The notes: generated by a model not told the origin, from the sequence alone. Shown: positions 45,333-54,057, numbered from the stretch's first letter. The stretch is DNA of 64,000 bases from CAYRUD01 sp964427425 (GCA_964427425.1 CAYRUD010000019.1:20131-84130); one strand, 5' to 3'. Made by a program: numbers and translations.

Positions 45333-45381
45333 TTTATTATGTATTGGAAGGGAGATACTCTCTCTTCCATGTATGTATTAC

Positions 45382-45426
45382 AAAAGCGGTATTTTGCCTG
45401 TCACAAGGCAGGATATCGCTTTTTTT
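45382..45426 (+). terminator. Terminator of rplM-rpsI
   Basis: An outer stem AAAAGCGGTAT/ATATCGCTTTT with one G-U pair encloses an inner TGCCT/AGGCA stem, then TTTTTT. A shorter hairpin (GGAAGGGAGA/TCTCTCTTCC, 45346-45368) lies 14 bp after the rpsI stop and may assist. Confidence 0.75.
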
Positions 45427-45460
45427 ATAAATAGATTTGTGAAGCATCTCTCAAGACATG

Positions 45461-45504
45461 AAAAAAACCGAAACGAAAGTACATCGCTTTCAGTTTCGGT
45501 TTTT
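45461..45504. terminator. Bidirectional terminator between rpsI and acpP
   Basis: Stem AAAACCGAAAC/GTTTCGGTTTT (45464-45474 with 45493-45503) continues into an inner GAAAG/CTTTC stem, and is flanked by A7 on the left and T run on the right, so it can act in both directions: acpP on the minus strand ends 68 bp to the right. Confidence 0.8.
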
Positions 45505-45571
45505 GGATCTACAGGTATAGCTGTAGAAAACTTTAATAAAGTCTAAGACTCTTAAGGGTGGTAAGTCTTAA

Positions 45572-45814
45572 TTAAGCTTTCTTTGACTTAATAAAGTCGA
45601 TGACATCTTTAACTTTCTTAAGCTTTTCAGCTTGATTGTCAGCGATTTCAACAGAGAATTTCTCTTCGAGCATCATAATGAGCTCTGTCAAATCGAGGGA
45701 GTCAGCATCTAAGTCTTCAATAAACGACTTTTCTTCTGTCACCTCTTCAATATCGACTCCGAGCTGCTCGGCGATTGTCGCTTTGATTTCCTTGATAAGA
45801 GTATCATCGGCCAT
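45572..45814 (-). CDS. acpP: Acyl carrier protein
   Basis: The 80-residue acidic carrier protein holds growing fatty acyl chains on a phosphopantetheine arm attached to Ser of the DSL motif in [15 protein letters not shown] at 45814 is chosen because GAGGAAGT lies 7 bases upstream and [19 protein letters not shown] is the normal family start; the open frame reaches 24 codons further up without a plausible site. In Chlamydia acpP follows fabG directly. Here fabH, fabD and fabG are also on the minus strand at 55.9-58.8 kb, so acpP is where it should be but 10 kb downstream. Confidence 0.96.
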   Translation of the reverse strand: MADDTLIKEIKATIAEQLGVDIEEVTEEKSFIEDLDADSLDLTELIMMLEEKFSVEIADNQAEKLKKVKDVIDFIKSKKA

Positions 45815-46002
45815 TGCTAAACTTCCTCTAATAACATGAAAAAAAATATGTACTGAGAGGCTATCAAAGAATCTGATATTTCGCAATACTAGCTTGATAA
45901 AGTTTAAAGATGTCTTGTTCGTATCTAAATTTAATTAAGATTAGTATGTTTTTCAATATAATGTATCTGCCTTTAAACAAAAGAGTGAGAAAAGATTAAT
46001 AA

Positions 46003-46962
46003 ATGATTCAAAATTAAACTAATTCATTTATTCCAAATATAGATATTGCAAATATTGAAGCAGCATATCGAGCGCTTGGCGATTCAGCTGCAGAAAAGAA
46101 TCCAATAAAGGCTGTACATCAGGGATTTCAAAAATTTAAGGAAATTCAAGATTTCGTTGAAAACTCAAGATCTTCGTATGTTCTTTGCGGGAGCGAAACT
46201 CCTATTGAGTTTCAAAGTTTAGAAAGAATACATCGGATGGCTGCTGATATCCTATTTGTGAAGAGCATAGGAACAATTAATTTGAACAAGGACAACTTTG
46301 AAGAGGTCTATTCAGAGAAAGCCGATACCAACGAATTTATTTCAGCAAACACACGCTGTATACGCCTCTTTTCTCATCAGAAAAGAGATCTTTTTTCCCC
46401 ACAGAAAGCGATAACGAATGTTATTGAATCGTTAAAGACTTTAGTTCTCGGAATAGATCAGCAGTTCCAAAAAGGTATGGATTTGTCAGACGATGTTGAA
46501 AGACAACTACTCACAACCAACCATCAAAAAATATTGCGTTTTGAGAGAAGACAATTCGAGGTGTATGCATCACTCGGCAGCAATCCAAAGCAGGGCAAGG
46601 ATTGGATTTGGAAAGAGGCTTCACGCTTGACGAAGCCTGAAAACATGTCCGAGGATGAATTCAAAAATGATGTCTTGGAGCCACGAGAAAAATTGATCTC
46701 TTATGTAGAGAGGCTTGAGGCATTTTCGAATGCCATTGAGCTAAACGGTTTCGGGTTTTCAGAAGGTCCTACTAATGGTATGCAAAGTCCTAAAGAGTAT
46801 GCATGGCTCAGAAATCCTCCAAAGCAAAAGCCTTTGAGTGATATCGCGGCTGCCCAGTCTTCTTCTGAAGATGAACCCAATGCTTTAAAGCGTAAAAAGG
46901 AAGAGGATAACTCTCTTGCTTCTGCGGACGAAATAACTACTAAGAAACTTAAAGAGGAGTAA
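46003..46962 (+). pseudogene. Hypothetical gene broken by an early in-frame stop
   Basis: An ATG at 46003 with a purine-rich stretch before it (AGTGAGAAAAG) starts the frame M-I-Q-N and then meets TAA at 46015-46017. The same frame is then open without interruption from 46018 to the stop at 46962, encoding about 315 residues of normal composition, beginning TNSFIPNIDIANIEAAYRALG. No ATG, GTG or TTG occurs in frame before 46237 (MAADILFVKSIG), so the intact gene most likely began at 46003 and is truncated. The C-terminus has a lysine-rich NLS-like stretch (ALKRKKEEDN..TKKLKEE). I do not recognise a family. Alternatives are a non-standard start (ATT at 46030), or translation from 46237 as a 241-residue protein. 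Confidence 0.6.
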
Positions 46963-47133
46963 TACTTTTCATTGTAAGAGGGAAGATGTCTCTCAGTCTT
47001 GCCCTATTATCAATGCAATTATTCATGCTATTCAGAGTATATTATTAAAAAAATGATTTAAATCGCGCGAGATCTAGCCTAAGGCGTATAGTAAGAAAAT
47101 ACTGAATTGCTCATTATAGAAATTAGGTACTAT

Positions 47134-47367
47134 ATGAAACAGCTCACTCTCTATTACTTCGAGCCGTGCCCGTACTGTCAGAAAGTCTTACGATTTATGA
47201 ATGAGAAGAAAATCACTATTCCCATAAAGGATATCCATAAGGATCTTCAAGCTCGTGACGAGTTGATTCGAATTGGTGGAAGGGGACAGGTTCCATGTCT
47301 CGTCATTGATGAAAAGGCACTTTATGAATCAGATGATATTATAAAGTGGCTTGAACAGAATATGTAA
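47134..47367 (+). CDS. Glutaredoxin
   Basis: A 77-residue glutaredoxin that reduces disulfides using glutathione or a thioredoxin-type reductase. The redox motif CPYC lies in YYFEPCPYCQKVL near the N-terminus; GRGQVPCLVIDEKALYESDDIIKWL has the cis-proline and helix expected of the fold. The ATG at 47134 is preferred over an in-frame TTG 27 bp upstream. The short length fits GrxC/NrdH-like proteins. It is convergent with the DUF2267 gene, with a hairpin between (47373-47404). Confidence 0.9.
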   Translation: MKQLTLYYFEPCPYCQKVLRFMNEKKITIPIKDIHKDLQARDELIRIGGRGQVPCLVIDEKALYESDDIIKWLEQNM

Positions 47368-47372
47368 GTATC

Positions 47373-47404
47373 CCAAAGAGCCACATGTTTCATGGACTCT
47401 TTGG
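47373..47404. terminator. Hairpin between the convergent glutaredoxin and DUF2267 genes
   Basis: CCAAAGAG (47373-47380) pairs with CTCTTTGG (47397-47404), with an inner CATG/CATG stem. No T run follows on either strand, so it is a weak terminator candidate. Confidence 0.5.
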
Positions 47405-47417
47405 AATTGCCATTATC

Positions 47418-47846
47418 TTAAGCTTCCCATAAAGTCACGATGCTTACTGGTAAATTACTTTTAATATGGCTAATCTCTCCATCGGAGAGGTGATATCGGA
47501 TTACTCGAAAGACTGCTTTGACAATATGTTCCATATCGTCTGTTGAAACCTCTCCTTCAAACTGATCGGCACAGAGGACTAAGAAGTCTTCTTTTCCAAC
47601 TTTTATCATGGTATTCGCCAGATTCCAACCTTCGAAGTAAAGACCCCGTATGAGCATTGGCATTTGAGCGCTGAATTTTACGGCAACTTCCGGAGGAAGT
47701 CTGTCTCTCAATACATGCAAGACGCTCTTTAAAGCTTTATAAGACTGTTGATTATCATCCCATTTCAGCTCTTTTGAAATATCATCAAGCCATTCATTCG
47801 ATTTCTGGACAGTTCTCTCAAAGATATTAATAGTAGATATAGTCAT
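47418..47846 (-). CDS. DUF2267 family protein
   Basis: A 142-residue protein of the DUF2267 family. The core pattern is plain: SYKALKSVLHVLRDRLPPEVAVKFSAQMPMLIRGLYFEGW, then a middle part with CADQFEGEV and a C-terminal VFRVIRYHLSDGEISHIKSNLP. DUF2267 proteins are small soluble helical proteins of unknown biochemical function, found in many bacteria. ATG at 47846 has GGAG 8 bases upstream; a longer frame to 47942 lacks a site. It lies inside the accessory block between acpP and fabG. Confidence 0.85.
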   Translation of the reverse strand: MTISTINIFERTVQKSNEWLDDISKELKWDDNQQSYKALKSVLHVLRDRLPPEVAVKFSAQMPMLIRGLYFEGWNLANTMIKVGKEDFLVLCADQFEGEVSTDDMEHIVKAVFRVIRYHLSDGEISHIKSNLPVSIVTLWEA

Positions 47847-48256
47847 CGTAAGATCTCCATATAATAATATTATGAAAGAAGTGAGGAGGAGATACCTCCG
47901 TATGGTATGGTATAGATCGTGCGTATTTACATATAGATGCACCCGCTTTAGCTCTGTTAAGGAAAATCAAGACATGCCTGTGGCCATATTCATTAATAGC
48001 GTTGACGATGTCACTCAGCATAGATCGTCTATTTAAGGAATCGGCTGGAGTGTCGAAGCTTAGGCTTGTCTTCCTTAAGAACTGCTGCCAGAGTATCTAG
48101 TGGCTACAAAATTAGGGTATATTTTGTGAATTATATTGCGAATTTAGCGTTTGAGAGCTTTAAGTCTTTCTCTCAGTAGTCAGGGTGGGAAAGGGGCCTA
48201 GCTGCCTTTTTTGTAGAAGGATAAGGCTATTCATCAAAGGTAAGCTTGAATATCTA
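47847..48256. other. Gap between the IQ-motif gene and the DUF2267 gene
   Basis: About 410 bp between two minus-strand genes; it should contain the DUF2267 promoter and has no supported gene. One open frame (47827-48021) on the minus strand is a shadow of this non-coding stretch. A short GGAGG/CCTCC palindrome lies near 47886-47900. Confidence 0.5.
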
Positions 48257-48296
48257 AAAATGTAGGATAAGTCAATTAAACATCAGCTTATCCTAC
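48257..48296 (-). terminator. Terminator of the IQ-motif gene
   Basis: A perfect 10-bp stem GTAGGATAAG/CTTATCCTAC (48262-48271 with 48287-48296) with a 15-base loop is followed on the minus strand by ATTTTTAGA. It lies 14 bp after the stop. Confidence 0.75.
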
Positions 48297-48309
48297 GAAT
48301 TTATCTCAA

Positions 48310-50073
48310 TTAGCAGAACACAAGACGTGTATAGCCTCCAAATCGAGGATTGTAGTAGGCAATCTCTCCGCCTCTTTCCAATTCCTTAAAAATAGTATCT
48401 ATTACTAAATAAATAAACTCAGTAGGCTCAAATACACTCTCAAACTGAAACATGCTTAAATGATCAGCAACCAGATTATAAATATTGCTGTCAATATAGT
48501 ACTGAGTGATCCCTAAAGTCCTAAGAGAAAGAAGGTCGATATGAGAAGATATAGCTCTATTTTTCTTGGTAAATTCTTGCATGTTATAGCGTAACATGTC
48601 ATCTATCATCTTGTAAGTAACTTCTAAGAAGTGGGGAAAAGCCTTTTCATTAAAAGAGCTAATGGTCTTATCAGGATCTGCACCTAGCCACCCTGTATTT
48701 CCATCTCTATTCCGAAGTTCTGTCTCAATTGATTTTTTTAAATCTTCGATCCTAGAAGGATCTACTTTCTTAAATATGAAAGGATCTTGGGTTGTGATCC
48801 CTTTTTGCTGAATAAGGTTTGAATGGTTTTCATAGACCGTCTTACAGAATTTTAATGCTTTGTCTCTGTATTTTTCTAAATGGGCACGGTATAGACGAAT
48901 GTTTGGGTCGAATTTTTCTGCCGCACTTATAATTTCATCCAAATGATAGGGGAAGAAAGTAATAGCAGTCACACACTGATGAAAGCACCAGTCTCCATCA
49001 AAATCACTAATATAATTCTCAAATCGCTCTAAATCAATGAGCCCAATCTTCGCTTGGCCGTTCTCAATATAGAGAGGAATGTTGTCGTAGCGAGGTAAAG
49101 GCAATTCATGTATTTCTTCGAAAGGATTGCTACTTCCACCTTGTATATCGAAGATACTTGCTTGACAAAGAAATTCTGTAAATTCTTGTACGGCAGGAGT
49201 AAAGAGGTTGCGGTTTTCTATATAGAGGCCAATCTGTTCCTTTGTTTTAATTTCATCAATAGGAAGACGTTTTTCTATAGTGAAATTTTTATATACTTTT
49301 GCTTTTGGAACGACAATATGTTCGTAGTTATTCCTTATACAAATATCTCTCGCTTTCTCCATGTTGTTGTATCGTTCCATTCTTTCAGTTGAGTCTGCTT
49401 GATGATCGATTTTCTTAAGAACAAGAGGTACGCCCGGCGGCAGAAGAACGAGGCTCCTCCCATTAGAAGCTCTTGGAAAATCGCAAGAGGTATTATCAAT
49501 TAAACCTTGCGCTTTTTTGACGAGGCTATAATCTAATACGTGCGCTTTTGCTCGCTCTGCTCTTTTTCTTGCTAAGTATCCTCTGCAAATGCTCTGAATT
49601 TCAGTTGCGGAAGTAGATTTTTGCTCTTCTGATTTTTTTCTTTTATGTTCTTTTAATGCTAACTTGGCACTATGGCGCCGATATGCACTCTGGATTTTGG
49701 TTGCAGCATCTATCTCTTGTTGCTTTGAGTCTCTTTGTGAAGAGTCAGGGGCCTGATCTCCTTGAACATGTTTATTATTCGTAGCTGCTTTTGGTTGTGT
49801 ATGTGTCGGAGGGGTTTTTGAGATTCTTCTTGAGGACAAGGGTGGAGAAGGCAATTGGTTAGAGGGATCGCTAAAATTTTTGACAATGAGCATTTCACAG
49901 ATTGAAGCGACCTGACCTATAAGAGGGAAAAATTCTGCAGTTGCTATAAGTGCATGTACAAGGCGGTTGCCTAAATTCCCTTCTTGGGCCTTCTTACAAT
50001 GGCCTAAAAAATTTCCCCAGAAAAATGCGTTAGTCCATGTGTAGTTTTTTGTATCAAGAGAATAATTAAACAT
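48310..50073 (-). CDS. Protein with two IQ motifs and a kinase-like domain
   Basis: A 588-residue protein from ATG 50073, where GGAG lies 5 bases upstream. The order is: residues 1-66, a hydrophobic segment (NRLVHALIATAEFFPLIGQVASICEMLIV) that could insert in a membrane; 66-120, a Pro/Ser/Thr/Gln-rich linker; 120-180, two IQ motifs, AATKIQSAYRRHSAKLAL and SATEIQSICRGYLARKRAERA, the calmodulin-binding sequence IQxxxRGxxxR, within a basic helix; 204-588, a domain with kinase-like features: VLKK (218-221), PRYDNIPLYIENGQ (about 327-340) and GLIDLERF (345-351), which recall the HxDN and DFG-type segments of APH/actin-fragmin-like kinases, but with substitutions. Calmodulin is a host protein, so a secreted effector role is a reasonable guess. 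It lies in the accessory block. Confidence 0.8.
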   Translation of the reverse strand: MFNYSLDTKNYTWTNAFFWGNFLGHCKKAQEGNLGNRLVHALIATAEFFPLIGQVASICEMLIVKNFSDPSNQLPSPPLSSRRISKTPPTHTQPKAATNNKHVQGDQAPDSSQRDSKQQEIDAATKIQSAYRRHSAKLALKEHKRKKSEEQKSTSATEIQSICRGYLARKRAERAKAHVLDYSLVKKAQGLIDNTSCDFPRASNGRSLVLLPPGVPLVLKKIDHQADSTERMERYNNMEKARDICIRNNYEHIVVPKAKVYKNFTIEKRLPIDEIKTKEQIGLYIENRNLFTPAVQEFTEFLCQASIFDIQGGSSNPFEEIHELPLPRYDNIPLYIENGQAKIGLIDLERFENYISDFDGDWCFHQCVTAITFFPYHLDEIISAAEKFDPNIRLYRAHLEKYRDKALKFCKTVYENHSNLIQQKGITTQDPFIFKKVDPSRIEDLKKSIETELRNRDGNTGWLGADPDKTISSFNEKAFPHFLEVTYKMIDDMLRYNMQEFTKKNRAISSHIDLLSLRTLGITQYYIDSNIYNLVADHLSMFQFESVFEPTEFIYLVIDTIFKELERGGEIAYYNPRFGGYTRLVFC

Positions 50074-50551
50074 TGGCTCTCCGCAGTTTTTATTAATAAA
50101 TAAATATAAATAATAAATTAAAAGTTTTGATTTTGTCAATAAATGAAACTAATTAGTTGAATTTTATCTGTTTTATTTAGTGGTACTATTAAAATGTACA
50201 CACATTGTTTATCGGAGAGCTGAGAATGAGAGTGTTTCTTGAGACGATGTGTTGAATTTTTATTGTAAACAAATTGCAGTGTTCCAGTATGCTTAAGTAG
50301 CAACTATACAAATGCATATTTATGGATATCAATAAAGACAGCTCACATTACGCTGGGAGAGGCTTTTGCTGCGCAAATACAGCGAATGCTACCGTCTTTA
50401 TTTCTTCTTTTCACCTTCTTCCTCTATTCCTCCTACTGTGCCCAGCCGCACAGTAACACATCCATTATTCCTCACATCTTTTTTAGTTTGTCATCAAGGT
50501 CTTGAAGGATCTTAAGAATAGTTGCGTTTTGTTCTAAAAAGGCTAATTACT
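50074..50551. other. Divergent promoter region, IQ-motif gene / MFS transporter
   Basis: A 478-bp gap between divergent start codons. It has a perfect 8-bp inverted repeat, TACTGTGC-CCAGCC-GCACAGTA (50434-50455), about 97 bp upstream of the MFS start, that could be an operator or a leader hairpin. No gene is supported; only a 9-codon open frame is seen around 50226. Confidence 0.5.
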
Positions 50552-51802
50552 ATGAAAACTTCATCTTCACCGCCGAGCTCGATTGCATGGATGATCTGGG
50601 CTATTGCCTCAATTTTTTACTCGTATCAATACATCTTACGAGTAATGCCAAGTATTATGATTAGCGATGTGATGCATCAATTCCATATTGATGCTGCGAC
50701 GTTCGGTCAATTTTCAGGTGTGTACTATATTGGATATTCTCTTGCGCATTTGCCGATTGGTATTATGCTTGACCGTTTTGGTCCGAGAAAAGTCATGACG
50801 GCATGTATCCTTCTTACCGTAGTAGGTATGATGCCACTTATATGCGCAGAATTCTGGATTTATCCGATTCTTGGAAGATTTTTCGTCGGGATCGGATCGT
50901 CTGCCGCAATATTGGGCGTATTTAAGATTATTCGTATGACATTTAGTGAAAAGCTCTTTCCTAGAATGCTTAGCTTTTCTGTAGCTATTGGTGTATTTGG
51001 AGCAATCTATGGTGGTGGCCCCGTAAGCTATATGCGAGATATATTTGGGTATCATGCTGTTGTCCAATTATTTGGAGTGGTGGGCTTACTCATAGCGGCA
51101 ATAACATACTGGCTTGTGCCTGATATGACCAAAGGGTCAGACGAGACTATCGCCTCAAACTTGAAAGAAGTCTTGGGTAACGCTCGATTGATTCTATACT
51201 GTCTTTTTGCTGGTGTTATGGTAGCTCCTTTAGAAGGATTTGCTGACGGATGGGCAGCTATATTCTTGAAAAAAGTGTATGGATTTGAGTCGACAGTCTC
51301 CGCAAGTGTGCCCTCCATGATATTTCTCGGCATGTGTTTGGGATCTCCCATATTGACTATAATTGCCGATAAAACTCGAAGTTATAGCATGACTATCATT
51401 GGAGCGGGTGTCTTGATGATGGTAGGATTTCTTCTCTTACTTGGTTGGCATATGTCTTCCGGATTGATTTCAATAAATTTCTTGATTATTGGTATGTGTT
51501 GTTCATATCAGATTTTGGCTATCTACCAGGCGTCGACGTATGTAAGACCCTCTGTCGCAGGTCTTGCAACAGCAGTTGCGAATATGATCATCATGATATT
51601 TGGCTACTTTTTTCACTCAATTATTGGTGGAGTTGTCAGTGCCATGGGTGGCCCAAATAAGGTTGAAGCGCTTGAATTGGGGGTCTCAGTAGTTCCGATA
51701 GCGCTTTTTATAGGAGTGATTGGCTTTATTGCTTTAAACATTTTCGAACGAGCTAAAGTCCGTACCGAATTAATTGACGATGAACCAACTAACAAAGTGT
51801 AA
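50552..51802 (+). CDS. MFS transporter
   Basis: A 416-residue member of the major facilitator superfamily with about 12 membrane segments. The start AWMIWAIASIFYSYQYILRVMPSIMI and the loop-2/3 motif GIMLDRFGPRKVMT (variant of GxLaDrxGrkxxl) are typical. The wording is close to transporters I associate with Legionella, Coxiella and Rickettsiales, which suggests transfer between amoeba-dwelling bacteria. ATG at 50552 is preferred to TTG at 50522 because AAAAAGG lies upstream at fair spacing. The DUF2000 gene starts 15 bp downstream, so the two form an operon. Substrate unknown. Confidence 0.88.
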   Translation: MKTSSSPPSSIAWMIWAIASIFYSYQYILRVMPSIMISDVMHQFHIDAATFGQFSGVYYIGYSLAHLPIGIMLDRFGPRKVMTACILLTVVGMMPLICAEFWIYPILGRFFVGIGSSAAILGVFKIIRMTFSEKLFPRMLSFSVAIGVFGAIYGGGPVSYMRDIFGYHAVVQLFGVVGLLIAAITYWLVPDMTKGSDETIASNLKEVLGNARLILYCLFAGVMVAPLEGFADGWAAIFLKKVYGFESTVSASVPSMIFLGMCLGSPILTIIADKTRSYSMTIIGAGVLMMVGFLLLLGWHMSSGLISINFLIIGMCCSYQILAIYQASTYVRPSVAGLATAVANMIIMIFGYFFHSIIGGVVSAMGGPNKVEALELGVSVVPIALFIGVIGFIALNIFERAKVRTELIDDEPTNKV

Positions 51803-51817
51803 GGTGGTATAATCTAT

Positions 51818-52237
51818 ATGACAGGAACGTTTTCACATAAGTTAGTTGCCGTCATGAATGAAAAAATTGAGCCAGGTGTTGTCATGAATGCGCTAGCTCA
51901 TATGAGTATGGGATTGGGTGCCCATATCGATAGAGAGCAGCTCCATTTTATTGATTATATCGATGCCGATGGAAGTGCTCATCCAAGTATCTCTAAAATG
52001 CCATTCATAATTTTGAGAGCCAATTCAAATAAAATTAGCGCTTTAAGACGTGTTGCACGTGAAGCTGGCGTTCAATGTATTGATTTTACAAATACTATGA
52101 CTACCGGATCATACATCGAGCAGCTTGAGCGAATGAAAGTGACCAAAGAAGGGGATCTTATCTATTACGGCTGTGTCTTGTTCGGCGAGTGGGATAAAGT
52201 CTCAGAAATAACACGTAAATTTTCATTGTGGAAGTGA
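51818..52237 (+). CDS. DUF2000 family protein
   Basis: A 139-residue soluble protein of the DUF2000 family, with SHKLVAVMNEKIEPGVVMNALAHMSMGLGA at the start, the central PFIILRANSNKISALRRVAREAGVQCIDFTNTM and a closing YYGCVLFGEWDKVSEIT. The family is structurally related to peptidyl-tRNA-hydrolase-like folds but has no assigned function. It follows the MFS gene by 15 bp, with AAGGTGG in the gap as ribosome-binding site; the pairing suggests a shared pathway, perhaps with the transported compound. A terminator follows at once. Confidence 0.8.
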   Translation: MTGTFSHKLVAVMNEKIEPGVVMNALAHMSMGLGAHIDREQLHFIDYIDADGSAHPSISKMPFIILRANSNKISALRRVAREAGVQCIDFTNTMTTGSYIEQLERMKVTKEGDLIYYGCVLFGEWDKVSEITRKFSLWK

Positions 52238-52244
52238 GACATAG

Positions 52245-52273
52245 GGTGCTCTTATTTAAAGAGCGCCTTTTTT
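52245..52273 (+). terminator. Terminator of the MFS-DUF2000 operon
   Basis: GGTGCTCT (52245-52252) pairs with AGAGCGCC (52260-52267) with one G-U pair and an A/T loop, then six T. It starts 8 bp after the DUF2000 stop. Confidence 0.85.
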
Positions 52274-52457
52274 CTTCTATTTTAATCTTTTTTGCTCAAG
52301 TGAAGTTGCGATTGATCCTTAGAATATGCTTAAGACCACTTAATATCTTTTGTTGCACCTAACTCAAAGCTTTTATCTGCACATTTCGTCTTGAATTTCT
52401 TCTCGGAATTAAATATTCAGGCAAATTGAAAGCAGAAAGAACAATTTAGGTGACTCT

Positions 52458-53663
52458 ATGGTACATATTAATGACGCTAATAAATCTCAGCCTTCATTTG
52501 ATTCTAAAAAATCAGGAGCTCTAATAACAGGTGGCAAAGAAGGTAGGGATTTTACTGTATTAAATTTGAAGGATAGATTCGGCTACCTTATTTTGGCCTC
52601 TTCTGTAACAGTTTTTAGTCTAGGATTAGCTCTCTTATTCGACAAGACGAGGCAGTGGTGGAGCTGTGCTCTCAATGGGCGAAAAGTAGAAAGAATCACT
52701 AATCCTCAGGAAGGTATAAGTCATTTTATCAGTGGGACAAATCAAGGCGGAACTAATATCGTTGCTGTCAAAAAGGCTACACAGACCGAGCAAACTGGAG
52801 GAAATAAGCCAGTTGTTACAGATGAGGGTATATCAACTAACGTTCCTTTGCAATCAGTCTCAACAGCTTCTAATGTCTCGACAACATCTGCTAGTGGGGC
52901 AAAAGAAGTGAAGCAATCAGGTAATGCCACATCGCGAATTGGAGGAAATAAGCCAGTTGTTGTGAGCAGATCAACAAATGACACACAGACTACAAAGGTA
53001 GAAAAAGCTGGCGATGGTGTGAAAAATCCTTCGAAAAAAGAGATAGACAAGAGTGTGGCTTTGGCTGCTGTCACTAAAGATGGATTTGCTTTGGAGTATC
53101 TTTCGCCTGCATTGAAAAAAGACTATGACGTCGTGTTAGCCGCAGTTCGGAAAAATGGCTCCGCTCTTCAGTATGCTGATGAGTCTCTCCGAAATCATCC
53201 TGAGATTGTTAGGGCGGCGTTAGTTGATAAGGGGCCACTTACTCAGTCTTTGGCTATTCAGTACATTGGAGAAAAGCTTAAGAGTGACAGTGGATTCATA
53301 AGATCAATACTTGATAAAGTTCCATCAGCTATTCAATTTGTAAGTGTAAATGATCCAGAGTATAAAAAATTGGCATTAGAAGCTGTCTCTCGAGATGGAC
53401 GAACCTTGGAGCACCTCTCACTGGAGCTTAAAAAAGACCGTGAGATTGTGTTAGCCGCAGTGCGGCAAAATGGCTCCGCTCTTCAGTATGCCGATGAAAC
53501 TCTACGAAATAATGCTGAAATAGTAGAGGCGGCGATAGCTCAAAACCCTTATGCTATTAAATACATCGGAGTTGATCTTAAGGCTGATAGACAGTTTATT
53601 ATATCAATAGTTGACACAGCTCCACAAGCAGTGGCCTATTTAAACCCAACATTCGCTGATTAA
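52458..53663 (+). CDS. DUF4116 repeat protein, short copy, with one membrane segment
   Basis: A 401-residue protein. An N-terminal polar region is followed by a membrane segment near residues 48-68 (YLILASSVTVFSLGLALLF) flanked by GREGRDFTVLNLKDR and KTRQWW, then a low-complexity Thr/Ser/Val/Lys linker (about 95-190), then two units of the DUF4116 repeat (about 190-401): DYDVVLAAVRKNGSALQYADESLRN and DREIVLAAVRQNGSALQYADETLRN with paired helices. The DUF4116 motif is a helical repeat common in protists and some amoeba-associated bacteria. It is paralogous to the next gene, which has four units. A single hydrophobic span plus cytosolic repeats suits a protein placed in a host or inclusion membrane, but that is inference. 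Confidence 0.85.
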   Translation: MVHINDANKSQPSFDSKKSGALITGGKEGRDFTVLNLKDRFGYLILASSVTVFSLGLALLFDKTRQWWSCALNGRKVERITNPQEGISHFISGTNQGGTNIVAVKKATQTEQTGGNKPVVTDEGISTNVPLQSVSTASNVSTTSASGAKEVKQSGNATSRIGGNKPVVVSRSTNDTQTTKVEKAGDGVKNPSKKEIDKSVALAAVTKDGFALEYLSPALKKDYDVVLAAVRKNGSALQYADESLRNHPEIVRAALVDKGPLTQSLAIQYIGEKLKSDSGFIRSILDKVPSAIQFVSVNDPEYKKLALEAVSRDGRTLEHLSLELKKDREIVLAAVRQNGSALQYADETLRNNAEIVEAAIAQNPYAIKYIGVDLKADRQFIISIVDTAPQAVAYLNPTFAD

Positions 53664-53734
53664 AGAGTCAATCTCTTGATAACTGAAAGTATTTGTTTGA
53701 AAAGTTTCAGTTGAGTTGGAAAAATAGTGATGAC

Positions 53735-53766
53735 AAAGGCGCTCACACATAAGGAGCGCCTTTTTT
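53735..53766. terminator. Terminator after the short DUF4116 gene (duplicated sequence)
   Basis: GGCGCTC (53738-53744) pairs with GAGCGCC (53754-53760), then TTTTTT. Its sequence and order match the terminator at 55859-55894 in front of fabG, because both belong to the tandem duplication. Confidence 0.8.
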
Positions 53767-53780
53767 CTTTTACCCTCGAA

Positions 53781-53897
53781 TTAGGCTATTGATAGGCCGC
53801 CATCGACGGTGACTACTTGTCCTGTCAATAAGCCACACATAGAAGATGCTAAGCAAGAAACTCTCTCTTTTTCTGCTATTCTTAATTCCTCGATTTT
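53781..53897 (-). pseudogene. Remnant of the 3' end of fabG
   Basis: Read on the minus strand this stretch encodes the C-terminus of an SDR/FabG protein and ends in TAA: ...LLTGQVVTVDGGLSIA, against YMTGQVVTVDGGLSMA in the intact fabG at 55.9 kb. A 34-base run (TTGATAGGCC..ACTTGTCC) is identical to fabG. The frame closes upstream at an in-frame stop after about 38 codons, where similarity to FabG fades. It has no start codon and is not a gene; it marks the edge of a duplicated segment. Confidence 0.85.
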
Positions 53898-54057
53898 TCA
53901 GAGTTGCGATTGCCTTCAAACCGGATTGAGTAGGTATGATGTATTTGGTCTAAAGTTAGTAGTACTAACTAGTCCTATTCTGAATTCGACTTGCTTTTCT
54001 TGCCATAATTTAATATCCAGACGAATAGATACGAGAATCAATAATTTAGGTTATTCT

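Noticed and set aside
45815..45886. Upstream extension of acpP
   Set aside because: The added 24 residues do not belong to the ACP family and the Shine-Dalgarno sequence lies before the internal ATG at 45814.
50434..50455. Intrinsic terminator upstream of the MFS gene
   Set aside because: The stem TACTGTGC/GCACAGTA has no T run after it on either strand and lies in a divergent promoter region.
53809..54057. N-terminal extension of the long DUF4116 gene
   Set aside because: The extra 83 codons read across the antisense of the fabG remnant, lack a ribosome-binding site and have no counterpart in the paralog.
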